From assembly GCA_900073065.1 (NCBI GenBank), contig FJOG01000030.1:316538-356392 (forward strand): 39,855 nucleotides of DNA, in the 5' to 3' direction. This stretch comes from Phialocephala subalpina. Its lineage: Eukaryota; Ascomycota; Leotiomycetes; Helotiales; Mollisiaceae. A program made the position numbers and the translations under genes. This document shows, piece by piece, positions 1-8,318 of this stretch. The notes beneath the pieces were generated by a model. It was given only the letters and a program-made list of their open reading frames with translations, was not told the DNA's origin and did no database searches. The first letter of the stretch is position 1. Each line of letters begins with the position of its first letter.

Positions 1-123
1 GGTATATAGAAGAAAGAATTAACGAGGAGACGCCATTGAGGAGAGATGAAAGGAGAGACGAAGGGAGGACAGGATTAGATGCTTAACATCTTGCTAAAGG
101 ATGGATTTGGACCAGGTAACTTA

Positions 124-369
124 ACGTCCCTCCCTGCGTAGCGAGACACCCTGTGTGCCGAGACAGACCAATGAAATTGGATGAATTTCGAGATTAATAG
201 ATCGCTATATTAAGAGGAATAGTGTGACGAACATATTACTCACTCTGAATATCAATACTTTTTATTGTAGTTAGTTTAAAAGAGATATTACGAAGAAAAA
301 ATCAAAATCCTTGCGATTTCATTGGTCTGTCTCGGCACATAGGGTGTCTCGCTACGCAGGGAGGGACGT
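124..369. mobile_element. 246-bp MITE, copy 1 (ACGTCC... family, TA target)
   Basis: The element begins ACGTCCCTCCCTGCGTAGCG and ends with its inverse complement. Terminal inverted repeats are about 55 bp, and TA flanks both sides (122-123 and 370-371). It has no coding capacity. A second copy of identical length lies at 22118-22363 in inverted orientation. The TA edges point to mobilisation by a Tc1/mariner-type transposase; this is inference. Confidence 0.88.
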
Positions 370-405
370 TAGCTATATTTACGTAGAAGCCCAAGGTCAT
401 CTTTA

Positions 406-450
406 ACGTCCGTCCCTACGTAACGAGACTCCCTATGTGCCGAGAAATTC
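406..450 (+). repeat. Solo terminus related to the 246-bp MITE
   Basis: After TA at 404-405 the sequence ACGTCCGTCCCTACGTAACG, followed by GTGCCGAGA, repeats the MITE terminus with several changes. No partner terminus is nearby. It is probably the remnant of an older, decayed member of the family, 35 bp from the intact copy. Confidence 0.65.
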
Positions 451-515
451 GATAGATTTTGACATTCACAAATCTCTGTATTAATAGGAAGAGTACAGTA
501 GAAGGCGAATTGGGT

Positions 516-687
516 TGTCAGTTGCTGGTCACGTGTAGTGGGTCAAACTCTCATTCCATATGGAGTATAGTTCAGGGGTAATCTCGCAGACTCTTATATC
601 CTCACTCTCCTCCCTAGCTAGCTCTACAGACTGAACAATACGATCTTTTACCCATAAGATGATGCCTAGACCTCGTAGCATCTGATA
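516..687. mobile_element. 172-bp insertion inside the left TIR of segment A
   Basis: The left TIR of segment A is interrupted relative to the other three copies of this terminus. The interrupting DNA starts TGTCAG, ends CTGATA and is flanked by the 5-bp direct repeat TGGGT (511-515 and 688-692). The 5-bp duplication and TG start resemble a solo LTR, but the end is not CA, so the class is uncertain. Confidence 0.45.
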
Positions 688-977
688 TGGGTGTCGCTAG
701 TTTTTTAGTTAATTATTTTTAGCGGGGTCCATTTCCAGACACTTGTGGCTGTGCACCCTTGCCCAGTTGTACTCCAAGGTACCACTGCTAATTGTCATCC
801 CAGGGTACCCATCAAGGTGTCGAGAAATCCCTCGCGTATCCATCAAGGTGCTCAGCTTGCGGGCCCAAAATCCAATATCTGAAAGCCCGGTCCTGCTTCT
901 GCACTTGAGTAAGGTTGTGTCCCATCTACTATATAGTCCTTGCACGCACCATTTTGCCCTGTCAAACCGTCTCTTCG

Positions 978-2203
978 ATGTCGTCTTCCTTCGACCCAAA
1001 CACGGTTGACCTCGACACAGCAGATCCAGCCGCCATCATCTGCTACCTCAACGCAGGGAAGAATGAATACGACGGCCACCTCGGCACTCGCATATCTGCG
1101 CTCTTCGTCATCCTCATCCTCTCTTCTGCGGCGACCCTATTTCCAGTGCTTGCAGTCCGCATGCGATGGATGAAGATCCCTATCTACGTCTACCTGTTCG
1201 CGCGCTACTTTGGAGCCGGCGTGATTATTGCCACGGCCTTCATCCAGTACGTCCCGAGGAGACGATGAACCACTCAATTGACCTGCTGACGAGTCCCCTT
1301 ACCAGTCTCCTAGACCCAGCGTACAGCGAGATTGGACCCCTCACATGCGTGGGGATGACTGGTGGCTGGGCGAGCTACTCTTGGCCGCCTGCTATTGTCC
1401 TCATCACCACCATGCTCATCTTCCTCTTGGACTTCGCCGCTGAGCGATACGTCGAGATCAAATATGGTTACGCGGACGCCTACCCCGACGTCGAAGGCAT
1501 CGTCACCGAGCCAGGAGACAAGAGCGGTGCCAAACAGCGACCTTCTCACCCACCCCTCGACTCGGGCAATCCAGACGACCAGATCGTACACGGTCGGCCA
1601 GGCTCACCAGCCCTGCAGGTGCAGACCCTAGACAAGGCCGGCTTGGACAGAGGTAGCAATCGTGAACATGGCGTCGGACTTGCCCAGCTGTCTGTCGAGG
1701 CGGAAGAGCGCTCCTTTCGGACGCAGATTGCGGCGTTCTTGATTCTCGAATTTGGCGTCATCTTCCACTCGGTCATCATCGGTTTGAAGCTTGGGACTGC
1801 CGGAAGCGAGTTCTCGACGCTGTACCCCGTAATAGTCTTCCATCAGGCATTTGAGGGTCTCGGCATCGGCGCGCGTATGTCAGCTATTCCGTTCCCGAAG
1901 CGCCTAAGTTGGCTTTGCTGGTCTCTGTGCGCCGGCTATGGCTTAACAACCCCGATCGCCATTGCTATCGGCCTCGGTTTGCGCACCACCTACAACAGCG
2001 GCTCCTTCACGGCAAGTGTCGTCTCTGGGGTCCTTGACTCGATCTCGGCAGGTATCCTCATCTACACTGGTCTGGTGGAGCTACTGGCTAGGGATTTCTT
2101 GTTCAATCAGGAGAGAACACGAGATGGTAGACAGCTGGCATTTATGGTCACATCCCTATTTATCGGAGCCGCGTTGATGGCATTGTTAGGGAAGTGGGCA
2201 TGA
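978..2203 (+). CDS. ZIP-family zinc/iron transporter (two exons)
   Basis: This is a membrane transporter predicted to import zinc or iron into the cytoplasm. Exons are 978-1246 and 1306-2203. Intron 1247-1305 (59 nt) has a GTACGT donor, a CTGAC branch site and a CCAG acceptor, and splicing recreates the family motif ATAFIHLLDPA. The product is 388 aa. Visible family marks are the first membrane segment with SAATLFPVLAVR, the third with FGAGVIIATAFIH, a long polar cytosolic loop (about residues 155-230) that is not His-rich, FHSVIIGLKLG in membrane segment 4 and HQAFEGLGIG in segment 5. The metal-binding His and Glu residues are present. ATG 978 is preferred over ATG 915 because the protein N-terminus then matches the usual short extracellular leader. 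A metallothionein exon follows 457 bp downstream on the same strand. The reading frame is intact. Confidence 0.93.
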
Positions 2204-2660
2204 GTGCGTCTGGGGGAGAGCAGAGGGAACTGCGCCTTGCTCCCTCTTTGCCAGTCACGACTGGAGGATGAGAAAGAGTGGAGAGTCGACTTGGGAGAGG
2301 GGGTTTGGCAGGTGACTGGTGCTGCCAAAACATGGCTTTGATTTGGCATGTTACGTAAATGTTAAGGCCTATCTGCTGCCTGCCCCACGGCCTTGGTTCT
2401 TCCCGCGTGGGGCCTATCCAATCAACGGTGAGTGCTCTCCACACGTTCTCGGATTGAGGTTGTCCTTCTCGCAGTGCGGGGTTTCTCGTCTGAATCCTGT
2501 ATCCGGACCGCCCTTGCCTGTATTTAACCTTCGATCCCTCCCGGAATTCTTCATAATCTGCGCATAAAAAAACCATCTGCGGTATAAGATCACTTTGACG
2601 GAAAGCACGTACTTGCTCTCGATTATTTTCATCCGCCGCCTCGAATATCTCATCGCGAAA
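2204..2660. other. Intergenic region upstream of the metallothionein
   Basis: This 457-bp gap presumably holds the 3' end of the ZIP transcript and the metallothionein promoter. A TATTTAA stretch at 2521 and an A-run at 2567 are the only promoter-like marks. I see no clear copper- or zinc-response element. Confidence 0.4.
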
Positions 2661-2726
2661 ATGGGCCCATGCTCTTGCTGCGCTCACTCTGGTGACTGTG
2701 ACAACTGTGGCTGCGCAACCTGTGGC
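2661..2726 (+). CDS. Metallothionein, exon 1 (seven cysteines in 22 residues)
   Basis: This is a small metal-binding protein for cytosolic chelation of copper, zinc or cadmium. Exon 1 encodes 22 residues with Cys at 4, 6, 7, 13, 16, 18 and 21 (C-x-C-C-x5-C-x2-C-x-C-x2-C), the dense Cys pattern of fungal metallothioneins. A canonical donor GTGAGT follows at 2727; reading through it gives a cysteine-free tail ending at 2789. The most likely acceptor is TATTTGCAG at 4206-4214, behind the branch-like TCTAATAAC. The intron would then be about 1.49 kb, of which 1.34 kb is the Tc1-like insertion at 2813-4145; without it the intron would be about 150 nt. Exon 2 is not certain. The ATG has good context (CGAAAATGG). 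Whether the gene still splices is unknown. Confidence 0.78.
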
Positions 2727-2812
2727 GTGAGTGACATCCCCTTTGCCTTCTTGAAGGTCGAAAGCGCGCTGAAGAATAGTACCTTATAGCATTAACATCT
2801 CCACGCAATGTA

Positions 2813-4145
2813 AGAGTTCGGGCCACAGCTCGTGGGCCCCCTAAGCGAGATTACACCCCCACCATAATTTCCCACCCTCTCTCTTTAAACATCAATTGCA
2901 CCACAACCACTAATCCAAACCTCATCAAACTCGAAATGCAAGCAGATATCTTATCCTCCTCTCCTATTCATGAGCCTAGTTGTGTTTGGAAAACCCCTAA
3001 GCGCGCTAGAGTGCGTCAAGCGCGAGCCGATGGGAAATCATAGAAATAGATCTTTGAAGAGATAGGGGTCTCTAAATCCTCTGCGCAAAGGATTTGCAGG
3101 GCTACAACAAGCCGTACGACTAGAAAAGGGAAGCAATACCAGAAGAAGCTCCTTTCTATAAGAGACGTTCGTCGGATTATTCGATTTATCTGCAAAAATC
3201 ATGGCACTCGGCGGATGAGTTTTGAGCAGGTCAAATAGCTCCTCAATATCCAAGCATCACCACGCACAATTCGCCGAGAACTCCGCCGGGCAGGCTACCG
3301 TCGATATATAGCTTGTCCTAGGCCCTTCATCTCTCGACAGCAAGCTAAGAAACGAGTTGCTTTTGCACTTGAGTATCGTTGGTGGGGGACATCTGATTGG
3401 GCAGCTTCTCGGTCAGGGGGGGGAGACTAAAGGAAGGTTATTTAGTCAAATGAGTGCATCTTTGAGCTGGGAAAGAGAGGGAGGATCTAGGTAACACGCC
3501 GACTAGATGAAAAGAGGTGCCCTAATTGTATCAAGTCAGTGTATCACTCAGGGAGAGTCAATGTGATGATTTGGGGGGCAATTGGCTGGGATTATAAGTC
3601 TCCATTGGTCTTTATGGAGAAGGAGGAAGGGTGCAAAGGCGTGAACTCTCGAGTCTATCGAGATCAAGTACTCGAACCGATCGTTTTCCCACTCTTTGAT
3701 TAACTAAGTACCGAGTATATCTTTATGGAAGATGGTGCAAAGGTTCATAAGGGGGCTGCTAGACTAGCTAAGCTCTAGCATAACATTCGAGGGTTCAATT
3801 GGCCGCCTTCTTCACCTGATTTGAATGTCATTGAGAAGGTTTGGAGGTGGATGAAGGAAGAATTGAAGAAACTGCCATTTGTGCCGACTTCTAAGGAAGA
3901 ATTGTGTAGGGAGATTCAGAGGCTTTGGGACCAAGTAGACCCACGTGACTTTCGTCACTATACTAAGAGATTGACTTGCAAACTTGAAGATGTAATTGAT
4001 GTAAAAGGATTAACTACTATTCATTAATGTGTAGTCCAAATTTCAAAGGAAATTATTAATAATTGGATAAATAATGATTTTTGGAAAATGAGGGGTAATT
4101 TGATGTTCTCGCTTAAGGGGGCCCACGAGCTGTGGCCAGAACTCT
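2813..4145 (+). mobile_element. Tc1/mariner-like transposon inserted in the metallothionein intron
   Basis: The terminal inverted repeats are about 40 bp: the left starts AGAGTTCGGGCCACAGCTCG, and the right, read in reverse, is AGAGTTCTGGCCACAGCTCG. A TA dinucleotide lies outside each end (2811-2812, 4146-4147), the target duplication of this superfamily. The total is 1333 bp, normal for Tc1-like elements. It encodes a decayed transposase on the + strand. Confidence 0.93.
2935..4027 (+). pseudogene. Degenerate Tc1-like DDE transposase
   Basis: Conceptual translation shows the family layout. An N-terminal helix-turn-helix region carries ELRRAGYRRYIACPRPF. A first catalytic block reads SNECIFELGK, where SDE is usual, so the first Asp is replaced by Asn. 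WGAIGWDYKSPLVFME follows, then a second block MEDGAKVHKG, and the C-terminal SPDLNVIEKVWRWMKEEL with the last acidic residue. Several in-frame TAG/TAA stops interrupt it (for example near 3040, 3430, 3702 and 3777) and the frame also shifts. Only the last 68 codons (3821-4027) are open. Many of the changes look like C-to-T transitions, compatible with repeat-induced point mutation or deamination, but I did not count them. It is inactive. Confidence 0.88.
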
Positions 4146-4439
4146 TACCTCTGGTAAGAATTCTGATAAGAAGTTGGAAATCCTTGTCTAATAACACGCC
4201 TATTTGCAGACTTTGGTCGTCAGGCGTGTGATGCGGGCTGGTATGGACAAAGACGGTTGCTTTTCGAGACTGCCAAGAGTGGTGATGAGTGTGTGGGATG
4301 GAATTAGGTTCGATAATTATTGGGAATACTTGGGACTTTCCGGGTTCTTTACCTTCCTTTTACTACAGCTGTAGGATGACAGCACAGTCAACGATGGAAT
4401 AGTTTAAATGACGAGCCTTCATATTCGTTCTGACCGAAT

Positions 4440-4616
4440 GTTCTAAGTGGACTCAGCCTCGTGATCTCACCCCACGTGAAGGAGAGGTTTGCAACCAAGT
4501 GGCTCCGAGCCATGGGATTTGTGACCAACGAAACTGCGGTTGAAGCATTCTTCAAAGACTGGTTAGATACTCCGAGGAGTGACGGGAGGACAGATGGCTT
4601 ACTTTGGACAAGGTAG
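4440..4616 (+). other. Coding-like fragment of unknown origin between metallothionein and right TIR
   Basis: From 4479 one frame reads KERFATKWLRAMGFVTNET and continues with acidic and aromatic residues to a TAG at 4614-4616, 46 codons in all. It looks protein-like but I recognise no family. Upstream the frame soon meets a stop near 4430. It may be the 3' exon of a gene cut by rearrangement, or chance. Confidence 0.25.
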
Positions 4617-4731
4617 GGGTAGCGGTACCTTTGAAGTACAACTGGGCAGGGGTGCACAGCCACAAGTGTCTGGAAATGGACCCTGCGAAAAATAATTAAC
4701 TAAAAACCAGCGACGCTTAATTCGCCTTCCA

Positions 4732-5020
4732 CTGTACTTACAAGTGGACACCGGTTGCGTGTAAGAAGGACGGCTGCGACCCAACCTCTCTCTTTCAAAC
4801 GAGAGCGAGCTGGGGAACACACGCCAGAAAATCTCATACCGGTTGGACTCGGTCAAGGTGTCAGTACCCGGGATGCACCTCTACCGTCGAGTTCGGATCT
4901 CTTCAGACTTACCGCAAGCATCTCAACACCCACGGCCTTCGGGAGCGGGAGCAGAAAGACAAGCATATACCAGGCGCATGGAAGCTGTCCCACAAAGGAG
5001 AATCTAGCCCAGTCGAGTAG
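4732..5020 (+). pseudogene. C2H2 zinc-finger protein fragment, 5' end missing at the TIR boundary
   Basis: An open frame running out of the right TIR of segment A encodes two C2H2-type fingers. Finger 1 has CKKDGC ... HARKSH (Cys-x4-Cys-x14-His-x4-His). Finger 2 has CQYPGCTSTVEFG ... KHLNTH (Cys-x4-Cys-x12-His-x3-His). A basic, charged tail follows (GLREREQKDK) to TAG at 5018-5020. There is no start codon, and the frame is cut where the mobile segment ends. I found no matching N-terminal half left of 496. Fungal proteins of this type are usually nuclear and DNA-binding. This is most likely a truncated remnant; an upstream exon elsewhere cannot be excluded. Confidence 0.62.
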
Positions 5021-5161
5021 ATTTGCCTTTTTATTTGCGATCTAAGCATAACTCCACAGGAGCTACCGTTTCAGAGCACGGCCGAAAGCAGAGCATGCAA
5101 GAGCACCTTTGTATGAGTTTCATACGCCATTTTCCGCACACATGGCTAGTAAGAGCTGAGC

Positions 5162-5422
5162 ATGGTTGAGCAGCATCATTTGAGTACATTAGAGCATAGT
5201 TTGGCACAAGAGATATTCCAAAGCATATGTAAGTTAGATTTTGCAGCAGCCGTCATTTATAGCGCCAGGGTTCCGGAAAGATGGCATCGTATACGGTTCG
5301 ATATCTACGGAAATAGCCACCAGCTCCTCCATATCATAATAATTTTTGCCGGGCTTATATACCTGGTCGGGCTGCTTAAGGCTATCGACTTTGCTCATTC
5401 CCGGCCGGGCCAATGTGCATAG
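5162..5422 (+). pseudogene. C-terminal fragment of a PAQR / haemolysin-III-related (Izh-type) membrane protein
   Basis: The 86-codon frame contains YSARVPERWHRIRFDIYGNS followed by HQLLHIIIIFAGLIYLVGLL. This is the conserved last part of PAQR proteins: ARxPERW, then FDIxGxSHQ, then the final membrane helix with the His pair. Yeast members (Izh1-4) act in zinc and sterol homeostasis. Full proteins are about 300 aa with seven membrane helices; here only the last one or two remain, and nothing recognisable precedes position 5162. It is therefore a truncated remnant. It lies 140 bp after the zinc-finger fragment, close to the ZIP and metallothionein genes. Confidence 0.72.
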
Positions 5423-5795
5423 AGTTGGCGCAAGTTCCGCTGCTTGCAGTTATTATGGATGTTGAAGTTGAGGTTATTGAGGTTGGAGTTAAGGCTGTTA
5501 ACCTTATTCTTTTTATGCGATATAATTAAGCGCTATTCATAATAAGTACTACAACTAAAAATAAAAATAAGCTTTCCCAACTTGTATATTATATCTTAGA
5601 AATATAAGGGGAAAATCTTAATATATATTTCATTTCAAGGGGTTATTAAAATTATAAAGTACTTTAATATTCAAAGCTACTAATATTTATTAAAGTAATA
5701 TAAACCCTTGTTCCAACGAGTAAATCGGTTTGGAATTACTCCCATTTGCAATATATGAAAGTGCGGAAGAGATTAATTACTAGTTCGTGAATAAC
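5423..5795. other. AT-rich stretch without genes
   Basis: It is strongly AT-rich from about 5500 to 5780, with many TAATAT and AAATA runs and stops in all frames. Such blocks are typical of decayed repeats in fungal genomes. No terminal repeats or recognisable protein fragments were seen. Confidence 0.5.
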
Positions 5796-6941
5796 TTAAA
5801 GTACAGATGCTAAGTCGTAAGCTTTCCAGACAATAGCAATATGATCTAAAGCTCGAATGCCCTTTTGGCTGAAACATTTAATACCATCCATTTTATGCCA
5901 GTCAATTTCAAAAACACCTTCGTTGTTTGCTTGGCCATTATTTTCCGGACCATTGCCTTCAAAGAATGCGTTGAACCAGGTATGCGCGATTGATATAGGA
6001 ATTCTCCAGTTAAAACCTGCGTTCATATGCCGTTCAAAAGCAATATTAATATCACTCGTTGGAAGAATGACGCGCATAACAGGCTTGAAGATAACAACGC
6101 TATCACTAGGCTTTGCATCGGCTTTGTCTGGAAGAGCTATTCCTCTTATAGCTGCATCATGTTCCGTACGGTTTTCGTATTTACTCTCGACTATATTGCC
6201 AAAGTCGTTGGTGCTTATTCGTTCTTCATTCGTAAAGGTATAGAAGAGTTTGATCTCTTTCCCTGCTTGAACGTACCCTCTTATCGAGACCTTAACACCA
6301 TCTCTCATTCCCCAGACGTGGACTTCTTTAATCTCAATCTGCCTCTCCACATACAACTTCTCATATTTTGTCCATCGATCCACGTACCCTATCCATCTCA
6401 ATTGACTTAGAATCGAAACACCTTCACCAAAGCCAGGCCTCATCCTCCTCTCTGTAAACCGAGCCAAAGCGTCATTAGGCGCCCAACCACATTCGGAGAT
6501 CAAGTACGAGCAAGCCATTATCCCACTTCTTCCCTATCCGGCCATACAATGCACTACAACCACCCTTCCGCTCTTCTCTTTGTCTTTACTTTCATCTTTC
6601 TCATTTAACCATCTCCGCATGGTTGCCATAATTAGAGGCACCAGCCCGAATGGAGGCGGATGATGATCAGGCCAGGGGAAATGGTTTACCCGTCCATACA
6701 CCTTATCATCAGAATATCCCGTACCTTCGGCCCTAAACTCCCAAATCGCCCACTCTTTCCCATGCTTATAATCGAGGAATTTGACAAGCTTATCGTCGGG
6801 ATTTCGATAAGCGCGCTGGGGATAGGTACTACTGGGACCAGACGTCGCGATGATTTGTGGGGTTACATAACAAAAGTCAAGACCATACTCTGGGCACCAC
6901 GAAAGTGGACAAGCGACGATTTGGCGGAGAAGTGACACCAT
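5796..6941 (-). pseudogene. PTEN/Tep1-like lipid phosphatase with a stop codon in the P-loop
   Basis: One continuous minus-strand frame of 382 codons is interrupted only by TAG at 6534-6536. It starts at ATG 6941 (MVSLLRQIVACPLSW) and matches fungal Tep1/PTEN homologues: LCYVT-like FCYVTPQIIATSGPS, then YPQRAYRNPDDKLVKFLDYK, VYGRVNHFPWPDHHPPPF and the catalytic loop VVVHCMAG-stop-GRSG. After the loop come CSYLISECGW, ARFTERRMRPGFGEGVS and a C2-like region ending in SQKGIRALDHIAIVW. Active members have HCKAGKGRSG; here the first Lys is Met and the second Lys codon is TAG. PTEN enzymes dephosphorylate phosphatidylinositol-3,4,5-trisphosphate at the membrane. The frame on both sides of the stop is clean, so inactivation is recent, or the stop is an assembly error. 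Confidence 0.87.
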
Positions 6942-7392
6942 GGCGTTGCGTTGTGCTGTGCTGTGGTATATTTGGTTCCTTGAAGTGAGGCTAATTACAG
7001 AATGTGAAAAGGACCCTCAGAGGTACAAAAGATATATTGACAGCAGTCTGTATAAGTCTTGTCAGTGATCCACATGGAATGCCCGCATTCTCTAGTGAAA
7101 CGCTCCAGACATGTGATTTCTGGCAGAATACTGAAAGTCAGAATAGGGAATACCTATCCTGCTTTCAGGTAGCTGAAATCGGGCATCGGCGGGCCCGAAA
7201 TCGAAGTTGGAAATTCAAATCGAGATTGTGAATTCTTTCACCCTGTACCCGAGTCGAGCGAGCATATATACAAAACGCTGATCTTTCATCTAATATCTAC
7301 TAGAAACAAAATCAAATGATCTTTAGAAGACTCATGTTAGTAACAGCCAAACTGGCTTCTCAACAAACTCAATACAGCAAGATCCCGATACA
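6942..7392. other. Intergenic, nothing recognised
   Basis: This is a 450-bp spacer between the divergent phosphatase pseudogene and the next + strand ORF. Small open frames here have no recognisable composition or motifs. It presumably contains both promoters. Confidence 0.4.
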
Positions 7393-7980
7393 ATGCTTTC
7401 TCTAGGCCATCCGTGGGCAAAGATCCCAGAATCGCTTTCCGAAGAAACCCTTATCCCTCCCGATCGGTCTTCACAGGGTTCTAACCAGCGAACCCGCTGG
7501 AGATCTAGGCTCAACTTCAATATTACATCAAGGACAATTCAGTCGTCTCTCCTTTGCGCCGAAACTACAGCCAATATCAGTATCGCCTGCGTCAATTGCG
7601 TGTCTCAAGGCAAGGGACACTGGGAGAGACCCTGGCGGGGGATCATCATAGGCAGACGGGCATTAGGGTGCATCAAAGCTCTTTTTGTCAGGATCAAGCT
7701 CAAGCATATAGATGAACCGTTAATTGGACTCCTTACCATGTGTCCCAAGTGTTGTACAGAATTGAAACTGTATGATGAATTCGACCAGATGGATCAAATC
7801 CTCAAATTTCAGGGTGTCCATAATACCCTTGGAAAGATCATTTTTCGCGTTTCGCACAAGGAGATGGAGGAACTTTTTTTCAGCAAAGTAATAGTCCTAG
7901 TGGGGATGTTCGCAACGCCATTTCAAACAATTGGTTCGAATGGGCAGTGGAAGGAGTGGAATCGGGTGCGAGAAGATTAA
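7393..7980 (+). CDS. Hypothetical protein with Cys pairs
   Basis: This 195-codon frame matches no family I recognise. Its centre contains ACVNCVSQGKGHWERPWRG and, 50 residues on, TMCPKCCTELKLYDEFDQMD. The CxxC and CxxCC pairs could bind a metal, but their spacing matches no named finger. The C-terminal third is hydrophobic around VIVLVGMFATPFQTIG. The N-terminus (about 45 residues) is polar and not conserved-looking, so the true start could be further in. No intron is obvious. It may be an orphan gene, a fragment or a chance frame. Confidence 0.35.
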   Translation: MLSLGHPWAKIPESLSEETLIPPDRSSQGSNQRTRWRSRLNFNITSRTIQSSLLCAETTANISIACVNCVSQGKGHWERPWRGIIIGRRALGCIKALFVRIKLKHIDEPLIGLLTMCPKCCTELKLYDEFDQMDQILKFQGVHNTLGKIIFRVSHKEMEELFFSKVIVLVGMFATPFQTIGSNGQWKEWNRVRED

Positions 7981-8318
7981 GGGGCATATATCATTTCTAG
8001 TCGATTGTTACTTTGTATTACACTTAATAAATTCTACCAGATTCGTATCAAGGATTTCAAGCTGTAACTACATTTGTATTTTTGAAGAGAATATTCGAGA
8101 TTTTAATAAGTCCTACTGAGAACTTCATTTCTACTTTCAGATTGTCATGTTCTCCTTTTTCAACGCCAGAAAAGTCCCGGCAGATTACTACCTTCCCTCT
8201 CCTCGTCCGTCTCATATCCCTCCACGATAACAGAAGTGTCAACCCCATCACCAGTGATATCGATCTCGAGAAAAGCGCTTCGGACATTAAACCTGACGCG
8301 ACGCTTATTTCTGGAACT
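7981..8318. other. Intergenic, nothing recognised
   Basis: This 338-bp interval is shared by the 3' ends of the convergent hypothetical ORF and the 2EXR gene. Open frames here are short and show no motif. Confidence 0.4.

Larger units (their letters stand above)
496..4734. mobile_element. Segment A: 4.2-kb block bounded by >100-bp inverted repeats, carrying ZIP and metallothionein genes
   Basis: The left edge reads CAGTAGAAGGCGAATT and, after a 172-bp insertion (516-687), continues at 692 with TCGCTAGTTTTTTAGTTAAT to about 790. The right edge (about 4615-4734) is its inverse complement over about 110 bp, ending CCTTCCACTG. TA flanks both outer edges (494-495, 4735-4736). Inside are a ZIP transporter, a metallothionein exon and a nested Tc1-like element. 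No transposase of its own is visible. The same TIR family bounds 35840-37114. The repeats and TA edges are seen. Movement as one unit is inference: two independent half-elements could give the same picture. Confidence 0.62.

Noticed and set aside
1310..1843. Several minus-strand frames inside the ZIP gene
   Set aside because: They mirror the GC-rich coding exon; no family signature.
2160..2687. 175-codon minus-strand frame over the ZIP 3' end and metallothionein promoter
   Set aside because: It overlaps the well-supported ZIP exon and lacks any motif; composition is that of an antisense shadow.
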